From: Brachypodius melanocephalos
Lineage: Eukaryota > Chordata > Aves > Passeriformes > Pycnonotidae
Direction: 5' to 3'
Assembly: GCA_013398615.1 (NCBI GenBank)
Contig: VZSR01000245.1
Location: 1,881,234 to 1,945,233 of the forward strand
Length of the DNA stretch: 64,000 nucleotides
This document shows positions 22,338 to 35,401 of the stretch, in pieces; position 1 is the first letter of the stretch; every line of letters begins with the position of its first letter. The notes below the pieces were generated by a model. It was not told the origin of the DNA. It saw only the letters and a program-made list of their open reading frames with translations, and ran no database searches. A program made the position numbers and the translations under genes.

Positions 22338-24680
22338 CAAATTAACCATTTCATTAATATAATGGAATAAAACGCATTTATTCATTTTTTGCACTCACGG
22401 GTAATCCACATTCAGCTTTCAGCATACTTGTCAAGCTGTGCCCCTTTCACCTCGACCCCAGATATTTCTTCAGCATTGCCAAAGGGTTTCTATTTGTATT
22501 TTTCCTTGCTGGTGAGCTGTTGGTTTTGAAGAACGTTATGGTTTTTGTAATTAAATTTACCTTCATTTCATTGGTTAGCTTCTGCTTAGCATCCCTTAAG
22601 TGGAAAAGCAGACTTCACAAGCAGCATTTGGTGCAGAGAAGAGGTGTTCTTCGCATCAGAAAAGAATAAATCACTTGAAATAATGAAACCTCACGCCTGT
22701 GATCAGCTTGTAGGCTAAATTTGGCATGAGGTGTTCTACAGTAAACACTAACAGTACTCAGCTCTGTGTGCTGCCCAAACAGTCGTGTTGCTGTTAAAAG
22801 CAGATGGAGTGCTACACTCTGTGTTCCTTGGGTTTAATGATGCCCAAGCCATGCCCACATGTCATAAGGGTTATTGAAATAAAAGTTTAATTAAAATAAT
22901 ATGTCTGCTCATCAGGAGGAGGAAGCAGGGTTGCTCCCCATGCGTGGCACAGCAGGGGCAGTGACAGCCCTGCCTGCACTGCTCTTCTGAAGTGCTGCCA
23001 TTCCCAGTGCTGTGCTTATGCCCACTCCACAGCTCTGCAGAGGCCTGGGATGAAGTGGGGCTTGGCTGAGACCCCACAACACCCAGTGCTCCCCTTGGCA
23101 GCCAGGGGTTTGGCCAGCAGTAACCAAAACAGACCCTGCAGTCAGCTGGAAAAGCTCTTTGTAGCATTCTGTTCCAGGTAGCCGTGGGGGCTGTGGTGAC
23201 AGAGGTTTAGCCAGGAACTGGAGATCCCCTCAGCTCCAACTTGCCAGTGACAGGAAGGACCCTGGCACACAGCACAGACACCCCAAACTGAGCCTGCTTT
23301 GCAGCAGGGATGGGACACTGAGTACAACAGTGGCTCATGGCCATTGTTTATCTGACTGTCCTTCCAGCAGCTACCAGTGCAAAATGACACAATTTCAGCC
23401 CATGAAATCTGTCATTATTAGCAATTCCGCATCTGAACTCATTACAAATGAAGTGACATGTCTGATACAAAGAGGGGTTTGGTTTTGTTTTATTTTAATG
23501 TAACTCAGAAGTTAAGAAAGTAAGTTTTACTGGAAACAGAGCAGATGTGTAAATGATTTTGAGAAATGAGTTAATTAACTTTGAAGGTATAAACCCCTTC
23601 ATTAAAAAGACAAGGCATGGAAGTAACAGCACAGTAGCATATTGCCTGCTATAATATTGTTCATTCACTGCTGTTGGAGTGAATGTATAAATCATATAGT
23701 CTACAAGGGCTAGTAGAGTCTATATCATTCATGTGCACTGCCTTCCCTCACTGAATTAAATTTTAAGTGCTGCCTCCTAGGCAATTCATTGTCTAAGAAG
23801 TGCCCAAAGGCTCAGAAGGAGAAAGTTATGTAGCTGGCAAGGTGAAAGACCTACCCTGGACAGAAAAAGCCTAAGCACAGAGGCTCTGTGCACATTGCAG
23901 ACTGTGCTGGTGCCATATTCTCCTCATGCCTTTGTTTCTCTTTGTGTATGGAAAGCATCATCTGAGCTGTCTAGAAGTTATACAGGATTAAGTTTATTTT
24001 ACATATTGTGATGCTGTAGGGTAAGAGTTTGGACTACTACGTGTTATGGTGATGTTTAGCCTTTGCATCACGTACTTTTGGGCAACTTACCATCTGGTGT
24101 AGGTTTAGCCAGAGCATCATATGATGTAATGGTTAACAGAGAGCTTATGGCTTCAGAAACCTAGCATTCAACACTTTTTCCCCCACACAGAGGTTAATAC
24201 TGGTACAAGAATTAATATACACCACCTTTTCTTCGCAAAAAAAAAAAAAAATTGTCCTTTGCTGGAACTTGGCCTGCATTAAAAGCGGCAGTTGGGTACT
24301 TTGTGCATTCAATAGGATGGAGTGATTTGGTGGGGTACCCTTAGCTGCAAGTCACTGAAACTCCTCTTGTCCAACCATAAAGAAAAATGTCTTTAGAAAC
24401 CCTGTGTGTTTCAAACCAACTCACGGGGAGCCTGGCCTGGCCTTGCTCTCGCTGTTCCCTTGGTGGTGCAGTGTTTGTGCTCCTGCCCCTTGGGAACGCT
24501 GAGGAAGCGCCAGCCGGCTCCAGAGGCGATAAAATAAAACTTAAAAACTTGCTTCCTTCTCTCCCGAGGGCTGTTCTGAGGTTGTTTCGGGCCTGAACAG
24601 AGAGCTGTGTCTGTCTGATCCGGTGTTATTTCACCCCCGTGCAGCGGGGACTCCCGAGCCGACACGGAGCGAGCGGCCGG

Positions 24681-25018
24681 GGGCTGTCGGATGGTCAAAG
24701 AGAACGGGGGAGAAAAACACGGGGCAGGGCTGTCGGATGGTCCGCAAAGAGAACAGAGAAAAACACGGCCTGGGGCTGTCGGATGGTCCGCAAAGAGAAC
24801 AGGGGAGAAAGACACGGGGGAGGGCTGTCGGATGGTCCGCAAAGAGAACGGGGGAGAAAGACACGGCCTGGGGCTGTCGGATGGTCCGCAAAGAGAACGG
24901 GGGAGAAAAACACGGGGGAGAGCTGTCGGATGGTCCGCAAAGAGAACGGGGGAGAAAAACACGGCCGGGGGCTGTCGGATGGTCCGCAAAGAGAACGGGG
25001 GAGAAAAAACACGGCCCA
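24681..25018. repeat. 49-bp CpG-rich minisatellite, seven copies
   Basis: Seven head-to-tail units start at 24681, 24727, 24773, 24822, 24871, 24920 and 24969. Units are 46, 46, 49, 49, 49, 49 and about 50 bases long. Each begins GGGCTGTCGGATGGTC and continues CGCAAAGAGAACGGGGGAGA. Copies 1 and 2 each lack three bases at different places. The end of the unit alternates between CGGGG(C/G)A and CGGCC(T/G)G, which suggests a two-unit higher-order pattern. Each full unit carries about four CpGs. Because the unit has no stop in most frames, long open frames of about 190-290 codons appear on both strands; these are by-products and not genes. Confidence 0.97.
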
Positions 25019-25074
25019 GGATTGTTTGCAGCAGAGCCTGCAGCGCTGCGGGACCAGGGGATGCTGCGGCTGGA

Positions 25075-25100
25075 ACAGGGACAGGGACAGGGACAGGGAC

Positions 25101-25160
<60 letters not shown>

Positions 25161-25167
25161 GGACGGG
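25075..25167. repeat. (GGGACA)n hexanucleotide array
   Basis: About 15 GGGACA-type units, with occasional GGGAC shortening near 25096 and at the right end, lie 57 bases after the minisatellite. GGG runs separated by three bases match the canonical G-quadruplex pattern many times over on the + strand. The alternating Gly/Gln/Thr/Arg/Asp open frames here are by-products of the repeat. Confidence 0.97.
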
Positions 25168-25620
25168 AAGAGACGCGGCCGGCTCAGCGAGGGTTCGCAT
25201 CTCAGTCAGGAGCGAAAGCCAGCCCACGGCGCTGCCCATCGCGTCCCCACAGTCCGCAGGAGTTGCTCCAGCCCTCGCCCCTTCTCCTGACAGCCTGGGG
25301 AGGGGCTGGTGCTCTGCAGCCCCAATGTTTGGCACGTCGCTCCTGGTGTCACCCTGCTCCCCAGTGTGTCATCCCAGCGCAGCCCCTCGGCCGTGACCCC
25401 CGGGCTGTGGCAGCGACCCCTTGCCCAGCCACGGCACTCGCAGGGAGAGAGATTTGTTCTTCTTGCATGGCTGGCTCCATTCCAGTTACCCGCAATACGG
25501 ATTTGAGGTGTTAAAAGTGAATCATTTAGCGACGGTCATCTCCCCACAGCTGCCGGGACCAGGTAGCGTTTCCTTTTGTCCCACTCGAATAGCAGCACGC
25601 AGTCGGGTGCTGTGATACCA

Positions 25621-28600
25621 ATCACGGGGTATTCCAGGTTCCCAAAGGTAAACAGGGAATGGGAGGGAGGAGAGCTATTGCCAGAGAGACTCTGGGTACC
25701 AGGATAAAATCAGCATCATGAGAAGAGAAAGTTTACAGCTAGCCAAGTGTGGCTGAATTAGCCAGATAAAGCTAAAAATAGATTGGAAATACCTGTATTA
25801 TAGCCAAAAGAGTACAATTTGGTATTTCTTAATCTGAAGTTGTATTTTGCTGCAAGAAAGTTTAGGCATACACACTTGTCTGCAATATATAGTATGTATA
25901 TATATCTGCTTTGTGTATTTCACATTTTGTATATAAGTCTAGGCAGATGCTAATTATTGCTTAGTTAAGTTTCTCTTTCTAATCATGTCATGTGAGACAC
26001 TGATAAAGGCTGGTTACCTCCAAAACAATCTCCAAAAGAACGTGTCTGCAGCAGACAGATCTTAAAGCCCAGCTGGGGAGAGAAATGGTGTCGGAGGTAC
26101 TGATGGATGCAGCCCTCAGATCCACAGCAAGAGCTCTCTGTGACCACTGGGTTTTGGGAGCTGCACTATGGGGGTACAGGGAACAGCAGGAGGTTCCAGC
26201 AGCCCCTACCCAGGGCATGAGAACACTGACCTGCTCTTTTCCACAAGACTTGTACGTCTGCTCTGCTTTCAAGGAGCCTGTTCACAGGCACACAGAGAAC
26301 CTGTGCTCATCCCTGCAGTCAGAGAGCCACTTTGGGATATAATTCACCTGTGCTGTGTCTTTGCACACCGACACGTGCCCTCACTGCCATAGCACCAACC
26401 CAGCCACGAATCTGGGCAAGGTCAAGGGAGAGGAAGGGGACATTAAACCCTAATCTCACAAGGACTCTAATTGCACCAGAGTGGAGGTACTAAAGTTATT
26501 TTCCTACTGCAAGGACACAGCCTCAAAACCTGCCCCCTGGGACAATGAGAATCCCTTGGGATTTCTCTGTTACAGGAGACCCAGGCAGATGTGTTACCCC
26601 GTCCCTCAGCTGATAAGCTCAGGCCTGTGTTGCCTGAGAGATCCTGTCCAACAGGGCTTCATTATTTTTCAGGATTTCCATTGTTTTTATTTCAGTAAAA
26701 AATACATTGGCTTGCAAGAGAATTCCTCACTGTAGATTCAGAAGCACATTCCTGTAGTGCAGGCAGTGTTTTGAGGGGCTGAATACAGGCACTCATCTGC
26801 CCTTCACTGTTCTGAAGGCAGTAGCTCCCTGTCTCCTCACTTTTGCACATCATGGCTCAATGTCATGTCTGGAAGCTGGATGGGGAAACAAAGAGAATAT
26901 TGGCTGTGTTTGGAAATGGCTCCTCATCTCTCTGCCTGTCTGCTCTGAGCTGTGAGTGGAGTGTGCCAGAGCCCAAACGGGCCCTGTGGTCCAGCGTGGT
27001 GTGTATGCAAATCCTTCTCCTGGCTGGTGTGCAGTAATTACCTGTGATTATTGCACAGTTCAGCTCATGAGTCAGCCTGGCATGCTCACTGCCTCTGAAA
27101 CATCGCTTCACCCTGCACACCTCTCCTGACCTTGCACATCCTATTTCTTTACAGACGCCAGAGCCTTCTGTCAGCTTTACACATTCATCACACCACTCGC
27201 TCATTACTGCACACCCCAAATCAAAATTAAGGTCACCTAAAGCATTTTCAAAGCCCTGAGCTGTCTCAGGGCAGGATATCTCAATGACTCCCTCTGTTCT
27301 GCTAACCCTTGGTGAGCAGCCAGCACTGCTGGCCCAGCTCTGCTTCTTTCAAGCCAAGCCCCAGCCCAGTCTCACAGCAGGCTCTGAGCTGCTCAGCCAG
27401 CCCTGCCATGGTGACAAATGCAAGCAAAAGCCTCGCCACTGAAAGTTCTTGTGACACATCCCAGATTTCTCTGACCCAGCTTTCACACAGGGAAACGTGA
27501 CATCAGCCAGCTGACATCAGCCAGCTGATCCTTTAAACCTGGCAGAAAACAAGCAAACTCCAACAGCCCATCCGTGAGGTTTGGTCTGTCCCTCCTCCAC
27601 TCAGCAGTTCTGCCCTGGCCTGTCTGTGCACTGCAAGAGCAGCCTGGAGACATTTCCCAATGTGTGAGCAACACACCAGGGGTTATCACAGTGCACCTTT
27701 GGTTTGCAGAATGAGTTACACATCGTGCTTACCAACGGGAACCCTGTCTGGGTGAAGGTGGGCTGGCACTGGGGACGGGCAGGGGAGCTTGGGCACTGCT
27801 GCAGGGCACCAAGGACACAGCCTAGGGCTGCCTGCAGACAGGTATGGGAAATTAGCTTGGTGACACCACTCTGATATCTGTAGCATCTTCCGTGGTTGCT
27901 GCAAGGCATAAGGATGAACAGCACCCTGTGAGCCCAGCCTTTCGTTCCTATTTGGTTTCTGATGTGGAATTGAGCCTGGTTTAAGGCACAAGTCACTCCT
28001 TTGTGTTCAAATTGTTAAATATGTGTGTTCCAAGGGGGCTGCCTTCCTGCTGGGAAGGCTGTGACTCATTGTGGCTTGCTTAGAGCCATAAATTAGGCAC
28101 TGCCGCTCAGGGTAGCCTCTTGGCACCCTGCGGGCAGAGCACACCCCAGCCATGGGTGGCAGGGCAGGAGCCCCATGCTTGCTGCCTCCCCCACAGGAGC
28201 AGGATGGAGACACTGGCTAGGAGAGCACAGGGAGAGGATGCACTGGGACAAAGGGACCAAGGCACATGCCAGCCATTTCAGAAATTTTCCTGACAGCCAG
28301 CTGAAAAGATGCAGAACTTATTTCCCAGACACGAGTGCTGTGAATTTGGTAAGAGCTTGCAAGTTTTAGTGTTTACAGATGGCTTAATTTGACAGTCATA
28401 ACCATTACAGGAGCTACTAATCCAGTGGGGCCTAAAGGCTGCCAGAAGAAAAGTATGACAATTAGAGCAACACCCCATTCCATGAGTGCTCATAACTTAG
28501 TACCATTACAAACACCATCAGGTGTTTGCCCTAATGCATAAGCATCAGGTGTTTGGTTAATTGCACTGCAGTTCAAGCAAGCACTGACTCCAAGGAATAA

Positions 28601-30280
28601 ATGGACAGTGAAAATCACACCTTCCTCTGTCCCTCCCCACCCAGCTCCTTGGCCACACAGCTGTCATGGTATCGGCCTGAATTACTTTTAATCCATAGGA
28701 AAAATGCAACAGATGAAATCTAAGGAGTAGCCACAAAGCACACAGCAAAAGAACCTTCCATGTGAAAACATATTCACAGTGTGCATTTACAGCTTTTCAT
28801 TACTCCACACGTTCAAAACCACATATCATCTGTGTCACCAAGGGCAGAGTTACACACTAAGCCTGTGGTTAAAGTCGTGGAAAGGTGCCCAAACCAACCT
28901 GCACTGCCTGGCATTCACTCCTGATGTGTCTGTGTCAGACATCAGCTGATGGGCAGTACCTGCTGTCCTCTAAAAGCTCCTGGGGCTGTGCAAAGCCCAA
29001 GAGGAATGAGCACACACATGCACACACAAACCACCCTGTTCCTTTTTGTTTACTGTTCTCCATCTAGTACACTGGCTGCCTGATTTCTTTTTCCAGAGGC
29101 CCTGCACTGCTGGATATATCCTTTGGACCCATTTTGAAAGCAGCTTCAGAAATCCTGTAATGTCCACATTATAGGGATGTATTTTCCTTTGACATAGCCC
29201 CATCATTATCTATTATTCCTGCTCTTAAAATCCCACCTGCAAGGTCTGCTGCACAACCTCCTGCTGTCATGGGAAAGGCTGATTGCTAAGTCACTTAGTA
29301 ATCTGCTGAAGGCTGGACAAAATACTGCTGCTGGGATGATGCTGACATGCTGGACTGGGACAATTTCAGGGGACTGTACCTGCTGGGTCAAACTCCCCCT
29401 TGCTGAAGAAGTTTTCTCAGGTTCAAGATGAGGGGGTTTTGGCAAAAAGAAAAATACACTGCATTTCTCTCGTAAGTGTCATGAAAATATCCATCAAGGA
29501 TGGAGGGGAGTAAAATTCAAGTTGAGGGCATTGGATCTTCTGCAATGAAAAGCTGGTTCCTCTCTAGGTTTGGGGTATTGTCTTTCAGTCTTTCCTGCTA
29601 CCTTTCCTCCTTTGTACCAGGAAGAATCATAGCCCAGTCTAGGTTCAGTAGTCACATAAGAAGTAGGGTGTCTTACTATATCTCTGCACCAATTAATAGT
29701 TAATTAGTGATAAGAGGAAGGGGTGCAATAGTCTATAACATGTATGAAATCCAGCATTTGGGTGGGTCTCCCCAGAGAGCCACAGTCAGTGAACATTTAT
29801 ATTTTGAAGAGAGACTAGGTCAGGACTCCTCACTCCAGCAAAGCAGATTGCAGCAGAAAAGGCTTAGTCTCTCTTGCTTTTGCTAGAAGATGATTCCATC
29901 AGCAAGAGGGGAAAACAATTCTTAACCACCAGACTTCAACATAAAAGTGGTGGTAACAAAACAAGCTCCATTATTAAACTAACTCTTGGTAAGAGCCAGA
30001 TGATTTCTACAGACAATTTTACATGCAACTGCTAGATGTAATTTGAAGAGTGAGTGCCAAATTGCCATACTAATTATTTCTGGGCTGATGTTCCCTCTGT
30101 GACACAGTGGCATTTGGAGAATGGGGACTAACCAACAAGTGAAGTGCTGAAGTGGGAGATCACTAATAGTGTTTCTGAGAAAGAGAAATACAGCAAACAC
30201 CAATCTCCCTCTTCATATGCTCACTCTCAATTTGCACAGAGACAATTTAATATGCTGAACTGTTCCATCTAGTTCATCTC
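25621..30280. other. Intergenic DNA without recognised features
   Basis: Mixed AT- and GC-moderate sequence. I find no exon, RNA gene or named repeat. A 14-base phrase is duplicated in tandem at about 27499-27530 (ctgacatcagccag). Short TA-rich and CA-rich simple sequences occur near 25885-25905 and 29010-29030. Open frames are short and lack family signatures. Confidence 0.75.
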
Positions 30281-30289
30281 TATTTCTGG

Positions 30290-30480
30290 CAGCCTTCAAA
30301 GCAAAGGATGCCCAGCCAGCCCTGGGCTGAGGCAGGTACAGCTGAGGCTGGGGCTCAGGGGGGACCCTGGCCAGGCCCCCACTGCCCTGGAGGACACAGC
30401 TTGCTTAAATCCCTGGTGTGCTGGGGTAGAGCTGGCAATAAACTCACTTTATCTGGTCTGTGAGCAGTTCTGTGTCTGCC
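30290..30480 (+). mobile_element. Possible LTR or poly(A) end of an old retroelement
   Basis: A GC-rich stretch leads into agctggcAATAAActcacttt (AATAAA at 30439-30444) and then a GT-rich segment (ggtctgtgagcagttctgtg). This layout is typical of the R/U5 part of a retroviral-type LTR, and equally of an ordinary polyadenylation site. I could not find matching LTR boundaries, a primer-binding site or a second copy in the window, so the call is tentative. Confidence 0.3.
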
Positions 30481-33400
30481 TTCATGCCTGCTCTCTGACT
30501 AGCACTTTGCTCTGAGTCATTTTTTCAAACTGGATTCTTCTGCACACTGCATAATGTGAGATGGAAAAGAAAAGCCTGCCTGGCGTACTATGAATTTTTT
30601 TTTTTCCTTTCTGTTCATTTATCTGTCATAGTTTCCTTTTTTGTTGTTGATGCAGTACTTTATCAAGTTTAAGCAGCATAATTTTAGTCTGGCACTACAG
30701 ACACTGTGTTTAGTGAAAAGCAACGGGAAAAGAAAAGAGTAGGTTGGCTTCAAAGACTCCTAGGTCATATTTTCTTCTGTTAAAAGATCATTTAAATGTG
30801 CTAAAAAGATTAATTACTGAAAGTAGAATAAGCATTTCATATTTGATTGGAAAAAATTAGCAAATTTATTTAGATTTTGAATAGCAAAAGTTGATGGATG
30901 ACAGTGAGATTTGGCCAAGGAAATAAAGGGTCCAAGAGGTAGGAATGTAAATTGTGTCTGTTAAAATGATGATCATTTGCCATTTACAGTTGCCTTGTGC
31001 ATTACTGTAGCAGAGACCTTGGATTAAGGGGGACATCTGAGCTATTCCCAGTGGGACAGACTGGGTGGATAACACTGAGCTGGCATGAAACCACCACCAC
31101 ACCAGTCCTGTACTGGCAACAGCACTACATGGACAGATTTTGATTTGATTTACACCACCACAACACCACAGAGATCCAATGGATGGTTTAAGTGTGTGGG
31201 ATGTCAGCACTGGTGACTTAGGACAGATCAGCAAACACAAACCTGTCTGAGGCCAGGTCTGCACAGTGCACGTCCAGCTCTCATCCAGCTCTCCCCAGTG
31301 GTACTGTGCCTTCAGCAGGAGCACCCCAGCTCTACCCTGTGGGGGTTTGGGCTGTTTTCCTAAATCCCTGTTTAGGTTTATGCCTTTTGGTGCTATTTTT
31401 TATGGGAGGCCCCCCTAGAGAAGCTGTGTGCAACACACTGAGAAAATAACGTGGAAATGCGGGACTGTTCCTCTGAAGCCAACGACTTTGCTACCAGGTT
31501 GCTTTTTTCTATTCCCTCTATATTTTTACTTAAATTAATATCTAATTTAATCCATCCCAGACAAAAATCTGTTTGTTCAAAGACAGCACAAACACACACT
31601 GTCAGGTGTCTCATTCCAGCTACATTTATTTAAGGCTGCATTAATTCCCTTCCCTGCCCCTGATAACATCCATTCCTGTGCCTCCAGCCAATACCCTCCC
31701 CCTGGGGGCTGCAGGCCCCAGCAGGTGCCCACCATCCCGGTGTTCTGGGCAGTGCCTGACCCCTCGGGTCACAGGAGGGGCTCCACACCCCTGCCCCACC
31801 TCCTGCTGCTGCCAGGCAAACCCCAAAGCTCCCACCTCTGTCCACTCATGTGCCCTGCTGCCCAGCCCTGGGAGCATTGCTGACCAACCTGGCACCTCAC
31901 AAATCTTTCCAGCTCTAACCACACTCAGTCTTCACCAGAGATGATCCTTTGAAGCTCATTACATCCATTTGCATCATATTCCTGCAGCGAGGTGCATCAC
32001 TCACAGAACCCCTTCCCTGCAGCAGCTGTGTTCCACCCAAAATGAGAAGCCACCACCTCCTGGCATGGCCCTGGCAGGCTGGGACAGCCAGCACCACTTA
32101 CATCCTCTCTGCTGCTACAATTGCTTCAGGATTGCCTCGGACCAAGATGAACTCAACACTGGTTTGGTCTGTCCAAGGCTAATCTCATTATAGGTAATCT
32201 TATTTACCACGTGTACTGGCCATGAAACAATTTTAGCTGTTAACTCTTTCTCTCCCCACAAGCCAGGCTGACAGAAACACAACCTGATGAGTGCCTGTAG
32301 CCACCTAGCACATCTCCATTCCTAGCTTTCACACCCTGACATCACAGCTCACAGGTTATCAACATCTTCCCTTGCAGTGTGGATGCCTTTTGTGATTAAG
32401 GTTAACCCTGCTAGGCTCAGCACAGTCTCATCTGAAAGACCTTTCTCCACTGACCTATTTAAAGTACATCTAAACCACACCTCCCTAATGCCTTCCCCAC
32501 TTAAATATCTCAGCACAGAGGCATCACCAACCCCTCTCACTGGCCCAGTTTTGGCCAGCAGCCTGTCCATCTTCAGAGCCATCAGGGATGGGCTCTGCTG
32601 GACATGGGGGAAGCTTCCAGCAGCTTCTCACAAGAACCATCTTTGAAGCCTCCCTGCTACCAAAAGCAGCCCATGCAAAACCAGTACAGTTTGCTAACAT
32701 CTATTTTTTAAAAAATATATTGTTTTCTTTGTGAATGTTTAAATTATTTCCCATTCCTGAAATGACAGTAGTCAGCAATGAATTGAAAAGTCATTTTTAA
32801 ATAAGCATCCAGAAGTGAAATTTTCATTTCCTTTTCTGAAACAAAAAATAACCCAAACAAAACATTAAGTTAGGTTTTTCATGGGTTTATTCAATATAAA
32901 TATATCAAGAGCCTGCCATTTCTGTTAAACAATTTAGTTTCATCAAAACATCTTTTTTCTTGCCAAAACATTTTCCTTACCTGTGTCCTGCCCAGCCCCA
33001 TTCCCAATTTTCCTGAGAGAGGGAATAGAGAAAGTGAGCTGCCCCAAGGTTTAGGCTGCAGAGGAACAAGACATTTGGGATTGATGCTGAAGGTCTTCTA
33101 GCATCAGTTTCTTCTGAAAAAGACACCCTCTTTCCTCTTAAAAGACACACAATTTAGGAGAAACACAAACAGGAAAAAGACAAACCCCTCAGTTCAGGGT
33201 GTCATGGCCAGCACGGTGACATCAGCTCCAGCCACTGCTCCACCAATATCAACACCCTCAGTGCTCCATTGCTGTGGATTTGTCCAGGTCCTGGCCAATA
33301 CCAGCAAGTATTGCTTAAATACTCCACAAGACAACCTGCTGCCTCCTGCACTGTTTCCACAGACAGCACTGTAAGTTAATTTCCACCCATAATATTTGAA

Positions 33401-35368
33401 AATACCTTAATTATGAACTTAGCAAGTCTGCTTGTTAATGTGGTTTTCCCTAAATTATTTCATGGTTGAGTGAGAATTCAGTCATTAAAAAGCAATAATG
33501 AACACATGGAGTGAAACAAAGTTGAGGCCTTTGGAGGGCTGCCTTGCAGAGCAAGGGGAGGAGGGAAAGGTCTCCTATCTCTTTGGGACAAGCTCTGATC
33601 TCAAGATACAGATTTGGTGCTTCTAATGTCACCTGTGCAGAAGAGCTTCAACCCTGTCTCTCCCTGCCCCAGCCTGCTCTGCTGCTGGTCCCTGAGCACT
33701 GCACAGCTCTGAGCTGCTCTCTGCAGGGGAGATCACCACCAGATTTAATGCCATGCAGGATATTATGGGATACCACGGGATAGACACCCACTGCAGCTCC
33801 AGGAGCTGGAAGGACACACATCATCCAGAGCACCAAGAATCCAGCTGAGCAATCTGATGCCCGGAGCTGGGGCAGGGATCACTCACACACTGCCACACCC
33901 CAGTGCCACCTCACTAAGTGTCTCCTCAGGACAACCCCCTACCCTCCTTTTCCCACGTTTGGATGTTTTGTCCAGGATTAGTCCCAAGGGTAGCAATCCC
34001 AGTCATAACCCATCAGCTGTCCTGTGTCTCTCTAGCTGTTTGATGAGTGACAGACTCGTGCACCACTCGGGTCTCATGCTACCCTCCTGGAGCCCTGCCC
34101 TCCCTGGTCAGGGTCACAGGTGGCATTAGAGGGCACAGAGGGAAATGTCACATAGTGAGTGCAGTCTCTGATCTCGGTGGGCACGTCACAGGGAGGAAGG
34201 GGGGGCTCACACACTCGGGTCCATCCTTCAGCCCTGCTCACTGTTGTACTGTTGAATGCAAACTTGAACATTTCTCCAAACAGCATGAGCAGGACATGTC
34301 CAGGGTGTTAGCAGAGCCAGGGATCACATCCACAGACCAAGTCCCACCCGTCCATTGCCTGAAGCTGCTCGTTTTTTAATGCACTAACAGGGACACAATC
34401 GTATCTTGGAGTTTCTCCAGCTTTGCCAAATGCAAATACTGCAGAGCCTTCAGTCCCTGAATGACATAAGAAATTAAAATCAGAGAGCAGTTGAATTATT
34501 AACCTCTATACTGAGCTACTTCTAATTTTTTTCCAGAATTCTGCATATAACACAAACAAATGGCAAGGGTGCTTGGGGCAGTGATTACCAGGGAAATATT
34601 AGGAATTAGTGTTGGAAGTTTAGCTGTAAACCCATCTTACAGAACTTGTGGATTGAAATTTAGAAATAGTTTGACAAATGCTGTTGTTTTCAAAGAGTGG
34701 AGACATCATTCTTTATACTCTGTTTTATGCATTTTATACTGTTCTATACTCTGTGATATGCATCAAGCAGTAACATATCTTAGTTTATATATTTTTAAGA
34801 TATCATTCTAAAGGATGGTGGGAATCAAAGATGTATCTATCAGATACCTTGGGAATCAACCGTAAGGTATTGAATAAATTGACAAAAAAATGTTTTGGGT
34901 TGTATATGAAGGGTGAAAGGATGAGTAAGTCACCACTGTTTGCTACTGTTCTAATCATCCATGCAGTGGAGACAGGAGGCAAGGAAACAGAGGTTCAAAA
35001 GTCCCTCAAAGCAGCTGTAATTCCAGCTATAATTCGAAGTTCTAAAGACTTTTTTTGTAAGAGAAAAATGTAACAAGCTCTGTGAATATATCCAAAAGTT
35101 GTTTTCTCTATTACAAATGCATTGCATCAAATTTGTCTCCATTTCTTTCCTTCATCTCCAGCAAAGAATTCAGATTTGCACAGAATCAGAATTGCCCATT
35201 CCTGTCAAATATCAGCTAGATATAAAACACCAGTATTTTTCTTTTCCCATCTTAATTTTAACTATAATTTTACATACGTCTTGGTCTCCACTGACTGATT
35301 TGCAAAAAAATCTGGATATTTAAAGGAATGATGCTGGGAACTACTGTGGATTTTCTCTGCAAGTGTTA

Positions 35369-35401
35369 CCCCCCCATACATCCCCCCTCCCATGCACTCC
35401 C
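35369..35401 (-). other. G-quadruplex motif on the - strand (C-runs on +)
   Basis: Four C-runs of 7, 6, 3 and 3 bases are separated by 6, 1 and 7 bases, so the - strand satisfies the usual G3+N1-7 rule. It is isolated in AT-rich DNA. No promoter or exon is seen next to it. Confidence 0.6.

Larger units (their letters stand above)
17176..24600. other. Intergenic DNA downstream of DPYD
   Basis: I see no exon with recognisable homology on either strand. Open frames here are short and have no family signature. The stretch contains the 51-bp tandem repeat (19165-19290), a perfect X-box palindrome (22324-22337) and a 15-A run near 24237. The block around 22140-22620 is AT-rich with many TAATTA, ATTTGCA-like and CATTA words. 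This gives it the look of a conserved regulatory element, though conservation cannot be judged from one sequence. Confidence 0.8.
24600..25620. other. CpG-rich, GC-rich block in AT-rich desert
   Basis: Roughly 1 kb of high G+C with frequent CpG stands out from AT-rich flanks. About half of it is the 49-bp minisatellite and the hexamer array. The remaining right part (25168-25620) is also CpG-rich (gacgcggccgg, ccatcgcgtcccc, gtcgctcc) without being repetitive. It could be an orphan CpG island or simply GC-biased repeat DNA. No TATA box or convincing first exon is apparent. Confidence 0.7.

Noticed and set aside
24411..25514. Several long open frames (about 190-290 codons) on both strands
   Set aside because: They are produced by the 49-bp minisatellite and the GGGACA array; the peptides simply repeat the DNA unit in successive frames and occur in nearly every frame at once.
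30866..31324. 152-codon - strand open frame
   Set aside because: No recognisable domain or repeat; composition and length are compatible with chance.
32349..32646. Open frames on both strands over a G+C-moderate patch
   Set aside because: The 77- and 89-codon frames overlap each other on opposite strands and match nothing I know; no splice sites of note.
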